Assembly: GCF_000612805.1 (NCBI RefSeq)
Contig: NZ_HG964404.1
Coordinates: forward strand, 583,091-647,090
DNA length: 64,000 nucleotides
Reading direction: 5' to 3'
Origin: Bacillus ndiopicus
Lineage (GTDB): Bacteria > Bacillota > Bacilli > Bacillales_A > Planococcaceae
Each line of letters starts with the position of its first letter. Positions within the stretch are counted from its first letter, which is position 1. Below are positions 8,428 to 15,991 of the stretch, piece after piece. The notes beneath the pieces are model-generated. The model saw only the letters and a list, made by a program, of their open reading frames with translations, was not told the DNA's origin and did no database searches. Both the position numbers and the translations under genes were made by a program.

Positions 8428-8938
8428 GTCCAACAAGTATCCCCCTGATTTTATTCCTTTCACGTTCTAACATGCCACTTACTATAACACCACAAACCAT
8501 TTTATCATTGTCTAAAGCAAATCCCACATTATCATTTTGCACAATTGACACAGTATCATTTTCTGAAAATGAAATTAATACATTATCAATCCCTATATAT
8601 ACATTCAATTTACTGTTCTCATTTATATATGTCTTATCGTCATATTCTTCAACTTGAAAATTAGGTATACCATTAATTAAAGTTATATTTTTCATATCCA
8701 AGTTCAAATCGTCTATTTGGTGTACATTTTCACTCAAAGTTAATGTAATAGAACGAATATTTCCTGTATATTTCCCTATTCCTATTTCAATTAAAGATTT
8801 CTTAAAATCCCCAGTTCTCCAATATATCGTTTGTTCTTTTGATATATCCCAAGTACCAAATTCTATATTAATCGGTGTATAAAGATCATATTCAATATTT
8901 ATAGGCTGACTTTCTTTATATTCTATTACTTTTAACAT
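8420..8938 (-). CDS. Hypothetical immunity-type protein
   Basis: 172 residues from the second ATG (8938), which has GAAGGAG at proper spacing; the first ATG at 8944 is too close. Beta-rich, acidic, with NYIGIDN.LISFSENDTVSIV-like strands and a C-terminal VCGVIVSGMLERER. It follows by 14 bases the decayed toxin tail at 8953-9212, which it presumably neutralised. No family recognised. Confidence 0.55.
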   Translation of the reverse strand: MLKVIEYKESQPINIEYDLYTPINIEFGTWDISKEQTIYWRTGDFKKSLIEIGIGKYTGNIRSITLTLSENVHQIDDLNLDMKNITLINGIPNFQVEEYDDKTYINENSKLNVYIGIDNVLISFSENDTVSIVQNDNVGFALDNDKMVCGVIVSGMLERERNKIRGILVGRY

Positions 8939-8952
8939 AACCATGTCTCCTT

Positions 8953-9212
8953 CTAAGGTATGTATACAGCATGCTTTATTACTGGTGGTAATCCATCTCC
9001 ATGAGGTTTACTAAATATTAACTCCCAATTGCCTACGTTCATAATTCCTTCATAATTTGGCACCTTCATTAATAGCTTTCGAAACTTGCCAATAAAGTTT
9101 GACTATTTATTGGCATACCATGTGTAGTCGCATCACTAGTTGTATACTCTACCATACATTTCGATGTACCCGAAATTTCCAGCCATCTACAGCTAATTCA
9201 TTACCTGTACCC
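8953..9212 (-). pseudogene. Decayed toxin C-terminal module starting with GTG junction
   Basis: Three frames in order read GTGNELAVDGWKFRVHRN, then CMVEYTTSDATTHGMPIN to SQTLLASFE, then VPNYEGIMNVGNWELIF to SKPHGDGLPP and AVYIP, stop. The opening Gly-Thr-Gly is the same junction seen between the constant and toxin parts of the intact proteins at 12102 (DKGTGNGV) and 22867 (KGTGEGTV). This marks it as a swapped-out toxin tip. At least two frameshifts make it inactive. Confidence 0.5.
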
Positions 9213-9366
9213 TATATTATAAAACCAATTTTCTTTAAAGAAATGATGATAGTCCGATTTTCCAACTACCACCATTTTATCATTTATTCATTTTAACTTT
9301 CTTGTCTAGATATATTCATGGTTCAATTTCAAATGGTTCCAACTGTCGCCATGAAGATTTTTCATA

Positions 9367-9753
9367 TCATTCAATAAAATTGACACTTAATCTATCGACA
9401 CGAATTTGTACACATTGATTATGAAGATATCCATAATCGAAAAGAAATTCTTTGTCTATCTCAAATAATATGCCACCTGCATCTATATTACAGTTATCAA
9501 TATTTAACGTACCTCTAATAAAATACGAAAAGCCATCTTCTATCTGTTCGATTTCTTTTTTATATGAACCAATCTTAGAAATTACACAATCATTAAGTAT
9601 AACCAACCCAATTTCAATGACATACTGTTCTCCTTTATCTATTTCAAAAGGACAGCTATTGATAAAAGCCACGAGTCTTTGTCCATTTATTTCAAGAACA
9701 GCTTCTTCTTCAATTAGTGGACTTAATTCAATTAATTTTGCAGTACATTGCAT
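9367..9753 (-). CDS. Immunity-type protein, paralogue of 4512
   Basis: 128 residues, start ATG 9753 after AAGGAGGG. Shares PLIEEEAVLEINGQRLVAF and a VQIRVDRLSV tail with the protein at 4512, giving a second paralogue pair in the array. Hydrophobic-alternating beta pattern, acidic. Function by position: orphan immunity. The 9213-9366 interval upstream of the toxin remnant shows nothing further. Confidence 0.6.
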   Translation of the reverse strand: MQCTAKLIELSPLIEEEAVLEINGQRLVAFINSCPFEIDKGEQYVIEIGLVILNDCVISKIGSYKKEIEQIEDGFSYFIRGTLNIDNCNIDAGGILFEIDKEFLFDYGYLHNQCVQIRVDRLSVNFIE

Positions 9754-9832
9754 GAAATTTTCCCTCCTTATACTATAGAGTTTATTGTCTTATCGCGTTG
9801 ATTTTTAGTTAACAATGTCCATAAGTCCTCTC

Positions 9833-10235
9833 GTTAGAAATAGAAGATTAGTAGAAGTCGTCTCTGGTATTAGAAGAAGCGACTTTTCTATCGTAATTAT
9901 GAAAAAATCGCGTTCATTCTGCTTAGTTAATGCAGAGCAAGGGTATCTTTTTATGTTTCTTATTATTTATCGCCACAAGCGTTTTCAATATTATTTGCTT
10001 TTTACTATTTCGCACTCTTACTACCCTCGCCATATAAAATGTCATCTCGCTTACTTCTCATGCTTTTTATTGTTTATTAATACTCATGAAGCACTGCCTT
10101 CATGATATATGGATTTTGAATATGGTATGGTTTTATCTTATCAACACTATTGCGTATCATGAGTTGTTATCCTCAAACTTTATTATTTTAATCGTAATAA
10201 AAAACCTTGAAAGGCATATAGCCAATCAAGGTAAT
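9833..10235. repeat. Inter-cassette repeat block B
   Basis: About 400 bases that align with 11215-11605 from end to end: AAATAGAAGATTA, the GAAGAAGCGACTTTT hairpin arm, TTTATCGCCAC, AAATGTCATCTCGCTTACTTCTCA, TACTCATGA..CACTGCCTTCATGA, and the CCTTGA hairpin. In copy A the left end is the tail of an XRE-family gene and its terminator; here only the last six codons of that gene remain. This is a duplicated cassette boundary that has lost the regulator gene. Confidence 0.7.
10201..10231 (-). terminator. Cassette hairpin, copy 3
   Basis: AAAACCTTGAAAGGC, loop ATATA, GCCAATCAAGG. It lies 14 bases past the stop of the CdiI-type gene at 10245 and closes that toxin-immunity cassette. Confidence 0.7.
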
Positions 10236-10244
10236 AGTTTAAGT

Positions 10245-10646
10245 TTAGTATGAGTTTATTTTAGTTAAAAATTCCTCTACTAAGTCTTTATATTCATTAA
10301 AGTCCTCATCGCTCATAAAATTATCTATTTCTATATTTTCCTTTACGTCCATAAGTAATTCTTTAAGTGGTTCCTTTTGTTCTGTAATTTTTTCCATATC
10401 AACAGAAAATAGTACCTCTAATAACTGACCGTCATAAACATCACCTTCTAGAGGATTAAGCTTAAGAAACCCTATTGCTTTATCGATTGCTAATTCAATA
10501 AAAATATTCTGTTTAATCATTCTATATAAATCAATAATATCCAATTCTGTAATATTTTTATTTATTAAGGTATTATACCACTCTTCCAATGCATAGTCTT
10601 CTTGTACTTCTTTCTGTGGCAATTGATAAATATCCCTTATCTTCAT
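10245..10646 (-). CDS. CDI-system immunity-type protein
   Basis: 133 residues, acidic and helical, with I..LIDLYRMIKQNIFIELAIDKAIGFLKLNPLEGD-like features split over residues 38-72. I associate the P-E-G-D-Y-D-G..L and preceding repeat of helices with a family annotated as contact-dependent inhibition immunity proteins. It directly follows the toxin tail at 10681-10980 and ends in a cassette hairpin, so it is the matching antidote. Confidence 0.6.
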   Translation of the reverse strand: MKIRDIYQLPQKEVQEDYALEEWYNTLINKNITELDIIDLYRMIKQNIFIELAIDKAIGFLKLNPLEGDVYDGQLLEVLFSVDMEKITEQKEPLKELLMDVKENIEIDNFMSDEDFNEYKDLVEEFLTKINSY

Positions 10647-10680
10647 TTTTATATCCCTCCAAAAGGTTCTAACAAGTCTT

Positions 10681-10980
10681 CTATTTTTTTATATTTTTCT
10701 TAACCGTATCCAAACCATCTTGTAATACTTTTTTTGTTGCAGCGTCTAAGTTTGGGTTCTTTACCGAACCTTCTAACCCTTTTCTTATCTTAACCAATCC
10801 TTTATATGAATCCTGCATTTCTTGAAGATGGTTCCAATATCCCCCACTAGGTTTAGGAACAGGATTACCTTGTAGGTCTCTTAAGGTCCCTGAAAAATCT
10901 TTGTCTGTTAAATGTTTATTTACTATATTGTCTAAAGTGTCAAGGTTTCTTTGTTGTGCTCTAGTAACATTAACCGTACC
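10681..10980 (-). pseudogene. Orphan Ntox28-type toxin domain
   Basis: A 99-codon open stretch, with a TAG directly upstream and no start signal, reads GTVNVTRAQQRNLD, then HLTDKDFSGTLRDLQGNPVP, SGGYWNHLQEMQDSYKGL, and LDAATKKVLQDGLDTVKKN. The order H(L)..KD..G..(R)....G.PVP.P.GG...H..E......GL is that of the Ntox28 polymorphic toxin domain (name from memory). The domain itself looks intact; it is the upstream delivery part that is missing. It begins near the Gly-Thr junction used by the intact toxins. Confidence 0.6.
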
Positions 10981-11009
10981 CTAATCTACCTTCGTTGGTA
11001 GGGATAGCT

Positions 11010-11231
11010 ATGGCGAAAAAAATTAAAGTAAACATCCATGAATTAACCAAACAAAAAGGTATATCACTTCGAGAATTGTTTCGATTAACAGATATACGTC
11101 ATGTCGCTTTAAGTGAGCTTGCCAACCAAAAAAGACAAAATATTCATTTCCATCATATCAAAAAAATTGCAGAAACATTAGAGATTGAAGATATTCGAGA
11201 AATCATCGACCTGATCGAAATAGAAGATTAA
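11010..11231 (+). CDS. Small XRE-family DNA-binding protein (YozG-like)
   Basis: 73 residues: a single helix-turn-helix, with LTKQKGISLRELFRLTDI then HVALSELANQKRQNI, similar to the YozG branch of Cro/C1 regulators. ATG at 11010 is preferred over TTG 10995. It is the only plus-strand gene in the minus-strand array and converges on block A. It ends in its own terminator. It may be a passenger of an incoming cassette, or regulate it; a remnant of the same gene end lies at 9833. Confidence 0.75.
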   Translation: MAKKIKVNIHELTKQKGISLRELFRLTDIRHVALSELANQKRQNIHFHHIKKIAETLEIEDIREIIDLIEIED

Positions 11232-11268
11232 AAGTCGCCTTCGTTATTGGAAGAAGCGACTTTTTCTA
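11232..11268 (+). terminator. Terminator of the XRE gene
   Basis: AAAAGTCGC, short loop region, GCGACTTTTTCT forms a stem followed by a T run directly after the stop codon at 11231. A diverged copy lies at 9853-9885. Confidence 0.75.
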
Positions 11269-11570
11269 TCTTAATTATTAATAAAATTGTGTACGCCCTT
11301 TTGTATTTCTTGTTGTTTATCGCCACGACCGGTGTCAGTATCATTTGTTTATTACTCCTTCCCACTTCTTACTACCCTCACCATGTAAAATGTCATCTCG
11401 CTTACTTCTCACGCTTCTTATTGTTTAGTAATACTCATGATGGTACTGCCTTCATGACATTTTGATTCTAAACATGGCATGGCTTTATTTTATCAACAAA
11501 TTCTAATTTCTCTTTTACTCTCCTGTTATGAGCTATAATCCTAGATTCTTGCTGTTTTATCCATAACAAA

Positions 11571-11600
11571 AAACCTTGAAAGGTGGTTAGCCAATCAAGG
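11571..11600 (-). terminator. Cassette hairpin, copy 4, end of active module
   Basis: AAACCTTGAAAGG, loop, GCCAATCAAGG. It is the first hairpin downstream of the intact toxin (12102) and immunity gene (11762) and probably ends the long minus-strand transcript. Confidence 0.7.
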
Positions 11601-11761
11601 TATTAAAAATGTTTCTATCTTTTCCACTTTTCAAAATCTTAATCATCAATTTCTTTAATAAATACTGAAATACATCAAGCTATTTGCTCTACATATATGT
11701 TTCAAGTAAACCTACCTGTTTTTGGTTGATTGGTAGGTTTACTCAGCTCAGTGTGAAACTT

Positions 11762-12091
11762 TCACAAATTTAAAATAGTCTTTATCTTGTCCATAAGTAA
11801 ATACACTTGGACTTTCTGTTCCGGATTTTCACCAACAAACTCCATACAAATTTCTTCCAAGCAACCATAGAAATCTGAGCTGTCCATAATAATTTCGTTA
11901 TATGTTGCTGTGTTCATAAATATCATTATTCCTTCTTTAAATTCTATCTCCTCAGAATGCTCTGGAAGTTCATATCCCATCATATGATCTTGCCACGGTT
12001 CTCTTTTGGATAAACACTCTAGTACATCGAGTAAATCACTCTTCAAAAAAGAGAAAAAATCTTGGATTACTGGCTGTTTGTCTATTAACAT
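11762..12091 (-). CDS. Immunity protein for the adjacent EndoU toxin
   Basis: 109 residues, acidic (EHSEEIEFKEGIMIF, DSSDFYGCLEEICMEF), start ATG 12091 after GGAGGG. The D(F/S)..FY..LE..C..(F/Y)....P(E/D) arrangement is shared with the immunity protein at 19728 and with the CdiI-type proteins at 2730 and 6456. It begins 10 bases after the toxin stop, so it is co-translated with it and should bind and block the EndoU domain. Confidence 0.7.
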   Translation of the reverse strand: MLIDKQPVIQDFFSFLKSDLLDVLECLSKREPWQDHMMGYELPEHSEEIEFKEGIMIFMNTATYNEIIMDSSDFYGCLEEICMEFVGENPEQKVQVYLLMDKIKTILNL

Positions 12092-12101
12092 GAAAACCCT
12101 C

Positions 12102-13427
12102 CTAATTACTATATTTTTTCCATTCTAATACTGGGTATACACTTTCTATTTCTCCTGTAGTTGGATTTTTCCACCCTTCAAATTTTAATCCATTTGATGT
12201 GCCTTGTATTACCTGTTGCCCACCTCTAGTTAAATATTCAGTACCGTTATCCATTGCCTCTTGACCATATTTATACATTTGCTCATCAGTAAACACATTT
12301 TCATCGTAAACTGTCTTTTTATGAGTTGCTGCTTTGAATTCATTTGTATATACGCCACGTTCTTGTTTTGCTATCTTATAGTACACATCTTGTACACCAG
12401 GAACAGAAGGATGTGGCTCCTTTTTCTCCACTTTATAGGGAATTCCATTCGCATCCAAATAGTTGAAAAATTCCTTTTCATTATGACCGCCACTTACACC
12501 TGTTTTACTAACACCTTCAGGTTTTATTAAGTGATTTTTGCTGTTAGCGGAATAGTTATGTTTAGATACACCATTACCCGTACCCTTATCCAGTTGATTA
12601 ACATCTTTCTCCAAGGCAGGCTTATTTGGTTCTGGCACTTTATTGTTCTTTGGTACATCTGGTATTTTCCCCACTTTCGTGAGAGAACCTGCTCCCTTTG
12701 TTCCCACGATAGCTGCCCCAATGCCAAATATGGCTTTGCCTTCGACATATGAGCGTGAATATGCATTCCCTTGCATATAGTCTTTTTCAAAGGTTTCTTG
12801 CGCCGATTGTCCCATCGCTTTCGCTGTTTCGACTGGGTGGGTGATGGCTGTTTTGATGTTATTCAATGCCTCTTTTGGATTGGTCACCATCCACCATGTA
12901 TCTTTTACAGTATCCACTGCGGTATCTGCAAGGGAATCTACTTTTCCTTTGCTTTTTTGAACATATTCCAAACCACCATTCCACAGGGATGTCGTTAGCT
13001 GTTCCGTTAAAGACATCTTGCTGGTGATTTTTTTTGGCTCCATCGTATTAATGGAATGGTATATTCTAGTTGCTTCTTTTGATGCAGCCTTGAATTCCTT
13101 GATGAATTGTTGTGTTTTCGTCTCTTTAGCTTTGGATTTTTTGGGTGGCTGCTTATTCTTGGCTGCAAGCGCCATGCGTTTCGCTGCTTTTTTAATTCGT
13201 TTGACCAATTGCCGTTTCTTTAAATTGTTGCGTAGCTTTCTTGCCTTTGTGTATACTTTACCGATCTTTTTCTTTAGCTTTTTCTTCAGTTTTTTGAGCT
13301 TCTTTTTATTGTTCTTTTTGAATTTAGCAATTTTCTTGCTTAAGGATTTGCTTGCGCTTTTTGCCTTGCCTACTGCGGGAATACTTGCGAAAAAGCTTGT
13401 TGCTGCTAGGGTAAATCCTCTGAACAT
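12102..13427 (-). CDS. Polymorphic toxin with C-terminal EndoU RNase domain
   Basis: 441 residues. Residues 1-110 are extremely basic (runs such as KKLKKLKKKLKKKIGK), 110-290 form a helical pre-toxin linker with HPVETAKAMGQ, and a DKGTGNG junction leads to a C-terminal bacterial EndoU domain: SGGHNEKEF (first His), HPSVPGVQDVYY, KKTVYDEN..TDEQ, and GLKFEGW..PTTGEIESVYP. EndoU enzymes cut RNA after uridine. The ATG overlaps the stop of the upstream vgrG (TAATG), so effector and spike are translationally coupled; the immunity gene follows. The basic N-terminus may dock on the spike or bind nucleic acid. Expected to be delivered into rival cells; target not shown. Confidence 0.8.
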   Translation of the reverse strand: MFRGFTLAATSFFASIPAVGKAKSASKSLSKKIAKFKKNNKKKLKKLKKKLKKKIGKVYTKARKLRNNLKKRQLVKRIKKAAKRMALAAKNKQPPKKSKAKETKTQQFIKEFKAASKEATRIYHSINTMEPKKITSKMSLTEQLTTSLWNGGLEYVQKSKGKVDSLADTAVDTVKDTWWMVTNPKEALNNIKTAITHPVETAKAMGQSAQETFEKDYMQGNAYSRSYVEGKAIFGIGAAIVGTKGAGSLTKVGKIPDVPKNNKVPEPNKPALEKDVNQLDKGTGNGVSKHNYSANSKNHLIKPEGVSKTGVSGGHNEKEFFNYLDANGIPYKVEKKEPHPSVPGVQDVYYKIAKQERGVYTNEFKAATHKKTVYDENVFTDEQMYKYGQEAMDNGTEYLTRGGQQVIQGTSNGLKFEGWKNPTTGEIESVYPVLEWKKYSN

Positions 13428-14956
13428 TACGCACCACCGCCTTGCGGGATGGCGCCCATCACATCAAGGGCGGCTTCCATGTCTGGTTCTTCGTCATCTT
13501 CTGCACTTACGACCGAAACAGGTGCTTTGATACTGCCCTCTAATGACACAATTTGTCCTTGGATATCGGTGATACCATCTAAGACAAAGCTGCTGGAGCT
13601 ACAGGTGAAGCGCAAAGTTTCCTGCGCTTGGAAGCTGATGCGTTTGCCTGTCATGGTTAAATCACCACCAGCCGTGACGGTCAAGGGATGCTGACTATGT
13701 ACCGTAATGCCACTCGCTTGGTCTGCCTTGAGAAATACAGCGCCTTCCTTTGCGGTGACAGTGACGGCTTGTGAATCAAGCTTGAGTTCCTTGCCTTTCG
13801 CATTGCCCCAATAGGCTGTTTTTGGGTCAGCCGTTTTTGGATTGGTGTCGCCGCCTTTGCGGATTGTTTGGCGCACAAAGGCTGTGGGCTCTTGTGCGGT
13901 TGGCAAAACAAGCTGAACACTGTCTCCTTCCTCGGGTGGGCTGTAAAAGCCGCTATGTCCCTCTGCGCTATAAGGTGTTGCGAGGGAAAACCAGGCTGCT
14001 TCTTCTTTTTTTTGATTTTTATCAATCAATAGATGAAGTCGAACTTGGTCTTTTTTGACTTCCAGCACCTTGCCCTCTAGTGCGATACCTGTATGGGCGG
14101 ATAGAGTTTGTTTGGCTTGGCGAATGCCTACTTCTGGCAGTAATTGATAGTCGTAAGTCCAGATGCCTTGTACCATTTGTGCGGTGGATTTTGCTACAAC
14201 GAGCTCCTTGCCTTGAAAGTGCACACGGTCACCTAGGGCTACATGTTGTGTAGAAGTGACCTGATAAGTGAGCAAATCCCCCTCTGTTAACGGCTGTTCT
14301 GTGTCATTGTGCTTGTATTGCAAGTAGTGTGCACGATTTTTTGTAATATGATAATGGCTTACATTGAGTGATTGGATTCGCCCCTCTGGTAAACCAAACC
14401 ATAGTTTGGGCTGCTCTGCATCGACGGCAGCGACAAGTACGGTACGGAAATGGGAAGCCATTCGTTGCAGAAAATGCCAATCCGTCTCCCTATATTGTAA
14501 TATAAAATGTGGAATTTTGGCACCCTTTGAAGCGCTGTCGATACAATCTGCGCCTTGATAATCGACTAATACTTGCTTTATCATCTCACTGTAGGTTAGC
14601 TGTTCATGTTGAAAGGAGCGTTCCTTTTGTTTATAATCCAGTGTGGCAGTGGATGAGATGGCTTTGATAGCGATTTGATAGACGCCTCGAACCATTTGCA
14701 CGGTCAAATCTGTTACTTGTCCTTTAAATAGCGGACGAATACGTTTTCCTTTGCTTGTTTGATAGAGCTCGATGCGGTCTGTACTCGTTGCCTCTTGCAT
14801 GCATTGATCTTTTTGCTCTGCGGAGATCATCCCCGTTATCGTTAGTCTAGCATGGTCATTGACTGTTTCAACTAGACAAATATCCTGTAGTGTTTGTACA
14901 GCATAAGGGGATACAAGCTCAAGCTCTCCATAACCGACAACTCCTTGTGTATTCAT
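13427..14956 (-). CDS. VgrG-like spike protein, module A second copy
   Basis: 509 residues from ATG 14956 (AGGAGG upstream); the frame upstream to 15052 is not part of the gene. Residues 1-250 correspond to a gp27/late-control-D-like domain (ETDWHFLQRMASHFRT), followed by a gp5-like OB fold (LEGKVLEVKKDQVRLHL, then YSAEGHSGFYSPPEEGDSV) and a C-terminal stretch of short repeats (A..EGAVFLKADQASGI.V) expected to form the spike needle. Very similar to the protein at 24144. Its stop overlaps the toxin start, marking the toxin as its cargo. Confidence 0.8.
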   Translation of the reverse strand: MNTQGVVGYGELELVSPYAVQTLQDICLVETVNDHARLTITGMISAEQKDQCMQEATSTDRIELYQTSKGKRIRPLFKGQVTDLTVQMVRGVYQIAIKAISSTATLDYKQKERSFQHEQLTYSEMIKQVLVDYQGADCIDSASKGAKIPHFILQYRETDWHFLQRMASHFRTVLVAAVDAEQPKLWFGLPEGRIQSLNVSHYHITKNRAHYLQYKHNDTEQPLTEGDLLTYQVTSTQHVALGDRVHFQGKELVVAKSTAQMVQGIWTYDYQLLPEVGIRQAKQTLSAHTGIALEGKVLEVKKDQVRLHLLIDKNQKKEEAAWFSLATPYSAEGHSGFYSPPEEGDSVQLVLPTAQEPTAFVRQTIRKGGDTNPKTADPKTAYWGNAKGKELKLDSQAVTVTAKEGAVFLKADQASGITVHSQHPLTVTAGGDLTMTGKRISFQAQETLRFTCSSSSFVLDGITDIQGQIVSLEGSIKAPVSVVSAEDDEEPDMEAALDVMGAIPQGGGA

Positions 14957-15003
14957 AAGTGATTCCTCCTTTCTGATTGCCATCATGACTCCATATTCGT
15001 ACC

Positions 15004-15411
15004 TTACTCCTGCCCATCCTCCTCTACGCGAATGGTTCCACAGTATAAGCACATATTCGTCGATTGTGTTGTTAAGGCAGGGTGGTTTTCAATTAATTGG
15101 TCACTTTTTCCGTCCACCCAAGGCATTGTTAGAACAGGAGTACAGGGCATCGGCTTAAGCACCCCATTATTCGCGGCTGTCGCGGCTGCGACAGCAGGAT
15201 TCGCTAATGTTTGACAAAGTCCGAATGGCTGAATATTTTTGATTGGCTGGAAGTCCATCGTATTCATTTGTGCTTTATTTTTGGTGTAGACGCCATGGCT
15301 AACAGGCATTTGTAATTTACTTGTTTGGTCTCCCTGCGAACAGGATAAAGTTGCCCCTGCCACGACGTAGCTAAATTGTGCGGCACCCTTTGTTTGTAAT
15401 TCCTCTGACAT
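15004..15411 (-). CDS. DUF4280 PAAR-like spike-tip protein, module A
   Basis: 135 residues containing YVVAGATLSCSQGDQ, then HGVYTKNKAQMN, PFGLCQTLANPAVAAAT, MPCTPVLTMPW and a final SMCLYCG-type motif (STNMCLYCGTIRV). The spaced cysteines and Gly/Pro-rich strands are typical of DUF4280, predicted to cap VgrG spikes like PAAR proteins, with the Cys/His residues binding metal. Nearly identical in layout to 25621. It lies between an Imm11-like gene and vgrG, the expected spike context. Confidence 0.75.
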   Translation of the reverse strand: MSEELQTKGAAQFSYVVAGATLSCSQGDQTSKLQMPVSHGVYTKNKAQMNTMDFQPIKNIQPFGLCQTLANPAVAAATAANNGVLKPMPCTPVLTMPWVDGKSDQLIENHPALTTQSTNMCLYCGTIRVEEDGQE

Positions 15412-15414
15412 CCT

Positions 15415-15978
15415 CTAGTCCTCCTTCGTTATAGGAAGTAGCTGCTGCCATCTCCCGATCGTTTCTACCTTTTGTAGGTAAAGTCCTCGAAAACCTCGAC
15501 GCAATATACTTTCGGCTAACTCGATATTCAGTACAAAATAGTTTTCATGAATGCCTTCAATTTGAAAAAATGGATATGGCGCTGCGAGCACCTCATCAAG
15601 GACTAATTTTTTCACGGAACCATCTAGATGAAACTGCGTTTCTGGTGCCAAACAAGCTACTTTAGGCGGGATTATTAACCAATAAGGCGTTTGCTTCATA
15701 TTTTGTATATCCGCTAAAATAACAGGCTTACGAGGTAAGCTTGGCTCATATTTTTCTAGTAGCTGCTTGAATGCATCAGAGAAAAGTGCCACAGGTCGTT
15801 CAATAAAGTCGATATAGTCATGATGCTTTTTCTGTACTAGAGGAAACTGGCGATCTATCGCATCTAGCTCTTCCATTCTTTCAACAGTTAACTGCTCCCT
15901 CTTTATCACCTGGGCAATACCTATCGGCTCAACCGCGTGCAATAAACGTTTGTCCTGTGTCAAAATAAAATAGTTCAT
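15415..15978 (-). CDS. Imm11/DUF1629-like protein, module A
   Basis: 187 residues, start ATG 15978 after AAAGGAGAGG. Patterns DYIDFIERPVALFSDAFKQLLEKYEP and FHLDGSVKKLVLDE, and the tail ELAESILRRGFRGLYL, resemble the DUF1629/Imm11 family originally described as immunity proteins. Here it is a fixed member of the spike module (also at 26055) rather than paired with one toxin, so a loading or adaptor role is equally possible. Confidence 0.6.
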   Translation of the reverse strand: MNYFILTQDKRLLHAVEPIGIAQVIKREQLTVERMEELDAIDRQFPLVQKKHHDYIDFIERPVALFSDAFKQLLEKYEPSLPRKPVILADIQNMKQTPYWLIIPPKVACLAPETQFHLDGSVKKLVLDEVLAAPYPFFQIEGIHENYFVLNIELAESILRRGFRGLYLQKVETIGRWQQLLPITKED

Positions 15979-15991
15979 CAATACCTCTCCT

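Larger units (their letters stand above)
11215..11605. repeat. Inter-cassette repeat block A
   Basis: The best preserved copy of the inter-cassette block (partners 9833-10235 and, partly, 3960-4176). It spans the end of the XRE gene, its terminator, about 280 bases without a conserved frame, and the CCTTGA hairpin at 11571-11600. It borders the currently intact toxin-immunity pair. The interval 11606-11761 holds nothing else recognisable. Confidence 0.7.

Noticed and set aside
9815..10105. 96-codon plus-strand ORF in block B
   Set aside because: The aligned block A copy has a different frame structure, so no protein is conserved; the region is better explained as intergenic repeat.
13018..13530. 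170-codon plus-strand frame opposite the toxin and vgrG junction
   Set aside because: It is the mirror of the Lys-rich toxin start (AAG/AAA codons give CTT/TTT, hence Phe/Leu-rich), has no ribosome site and crosses two convincing minus-strand genes.
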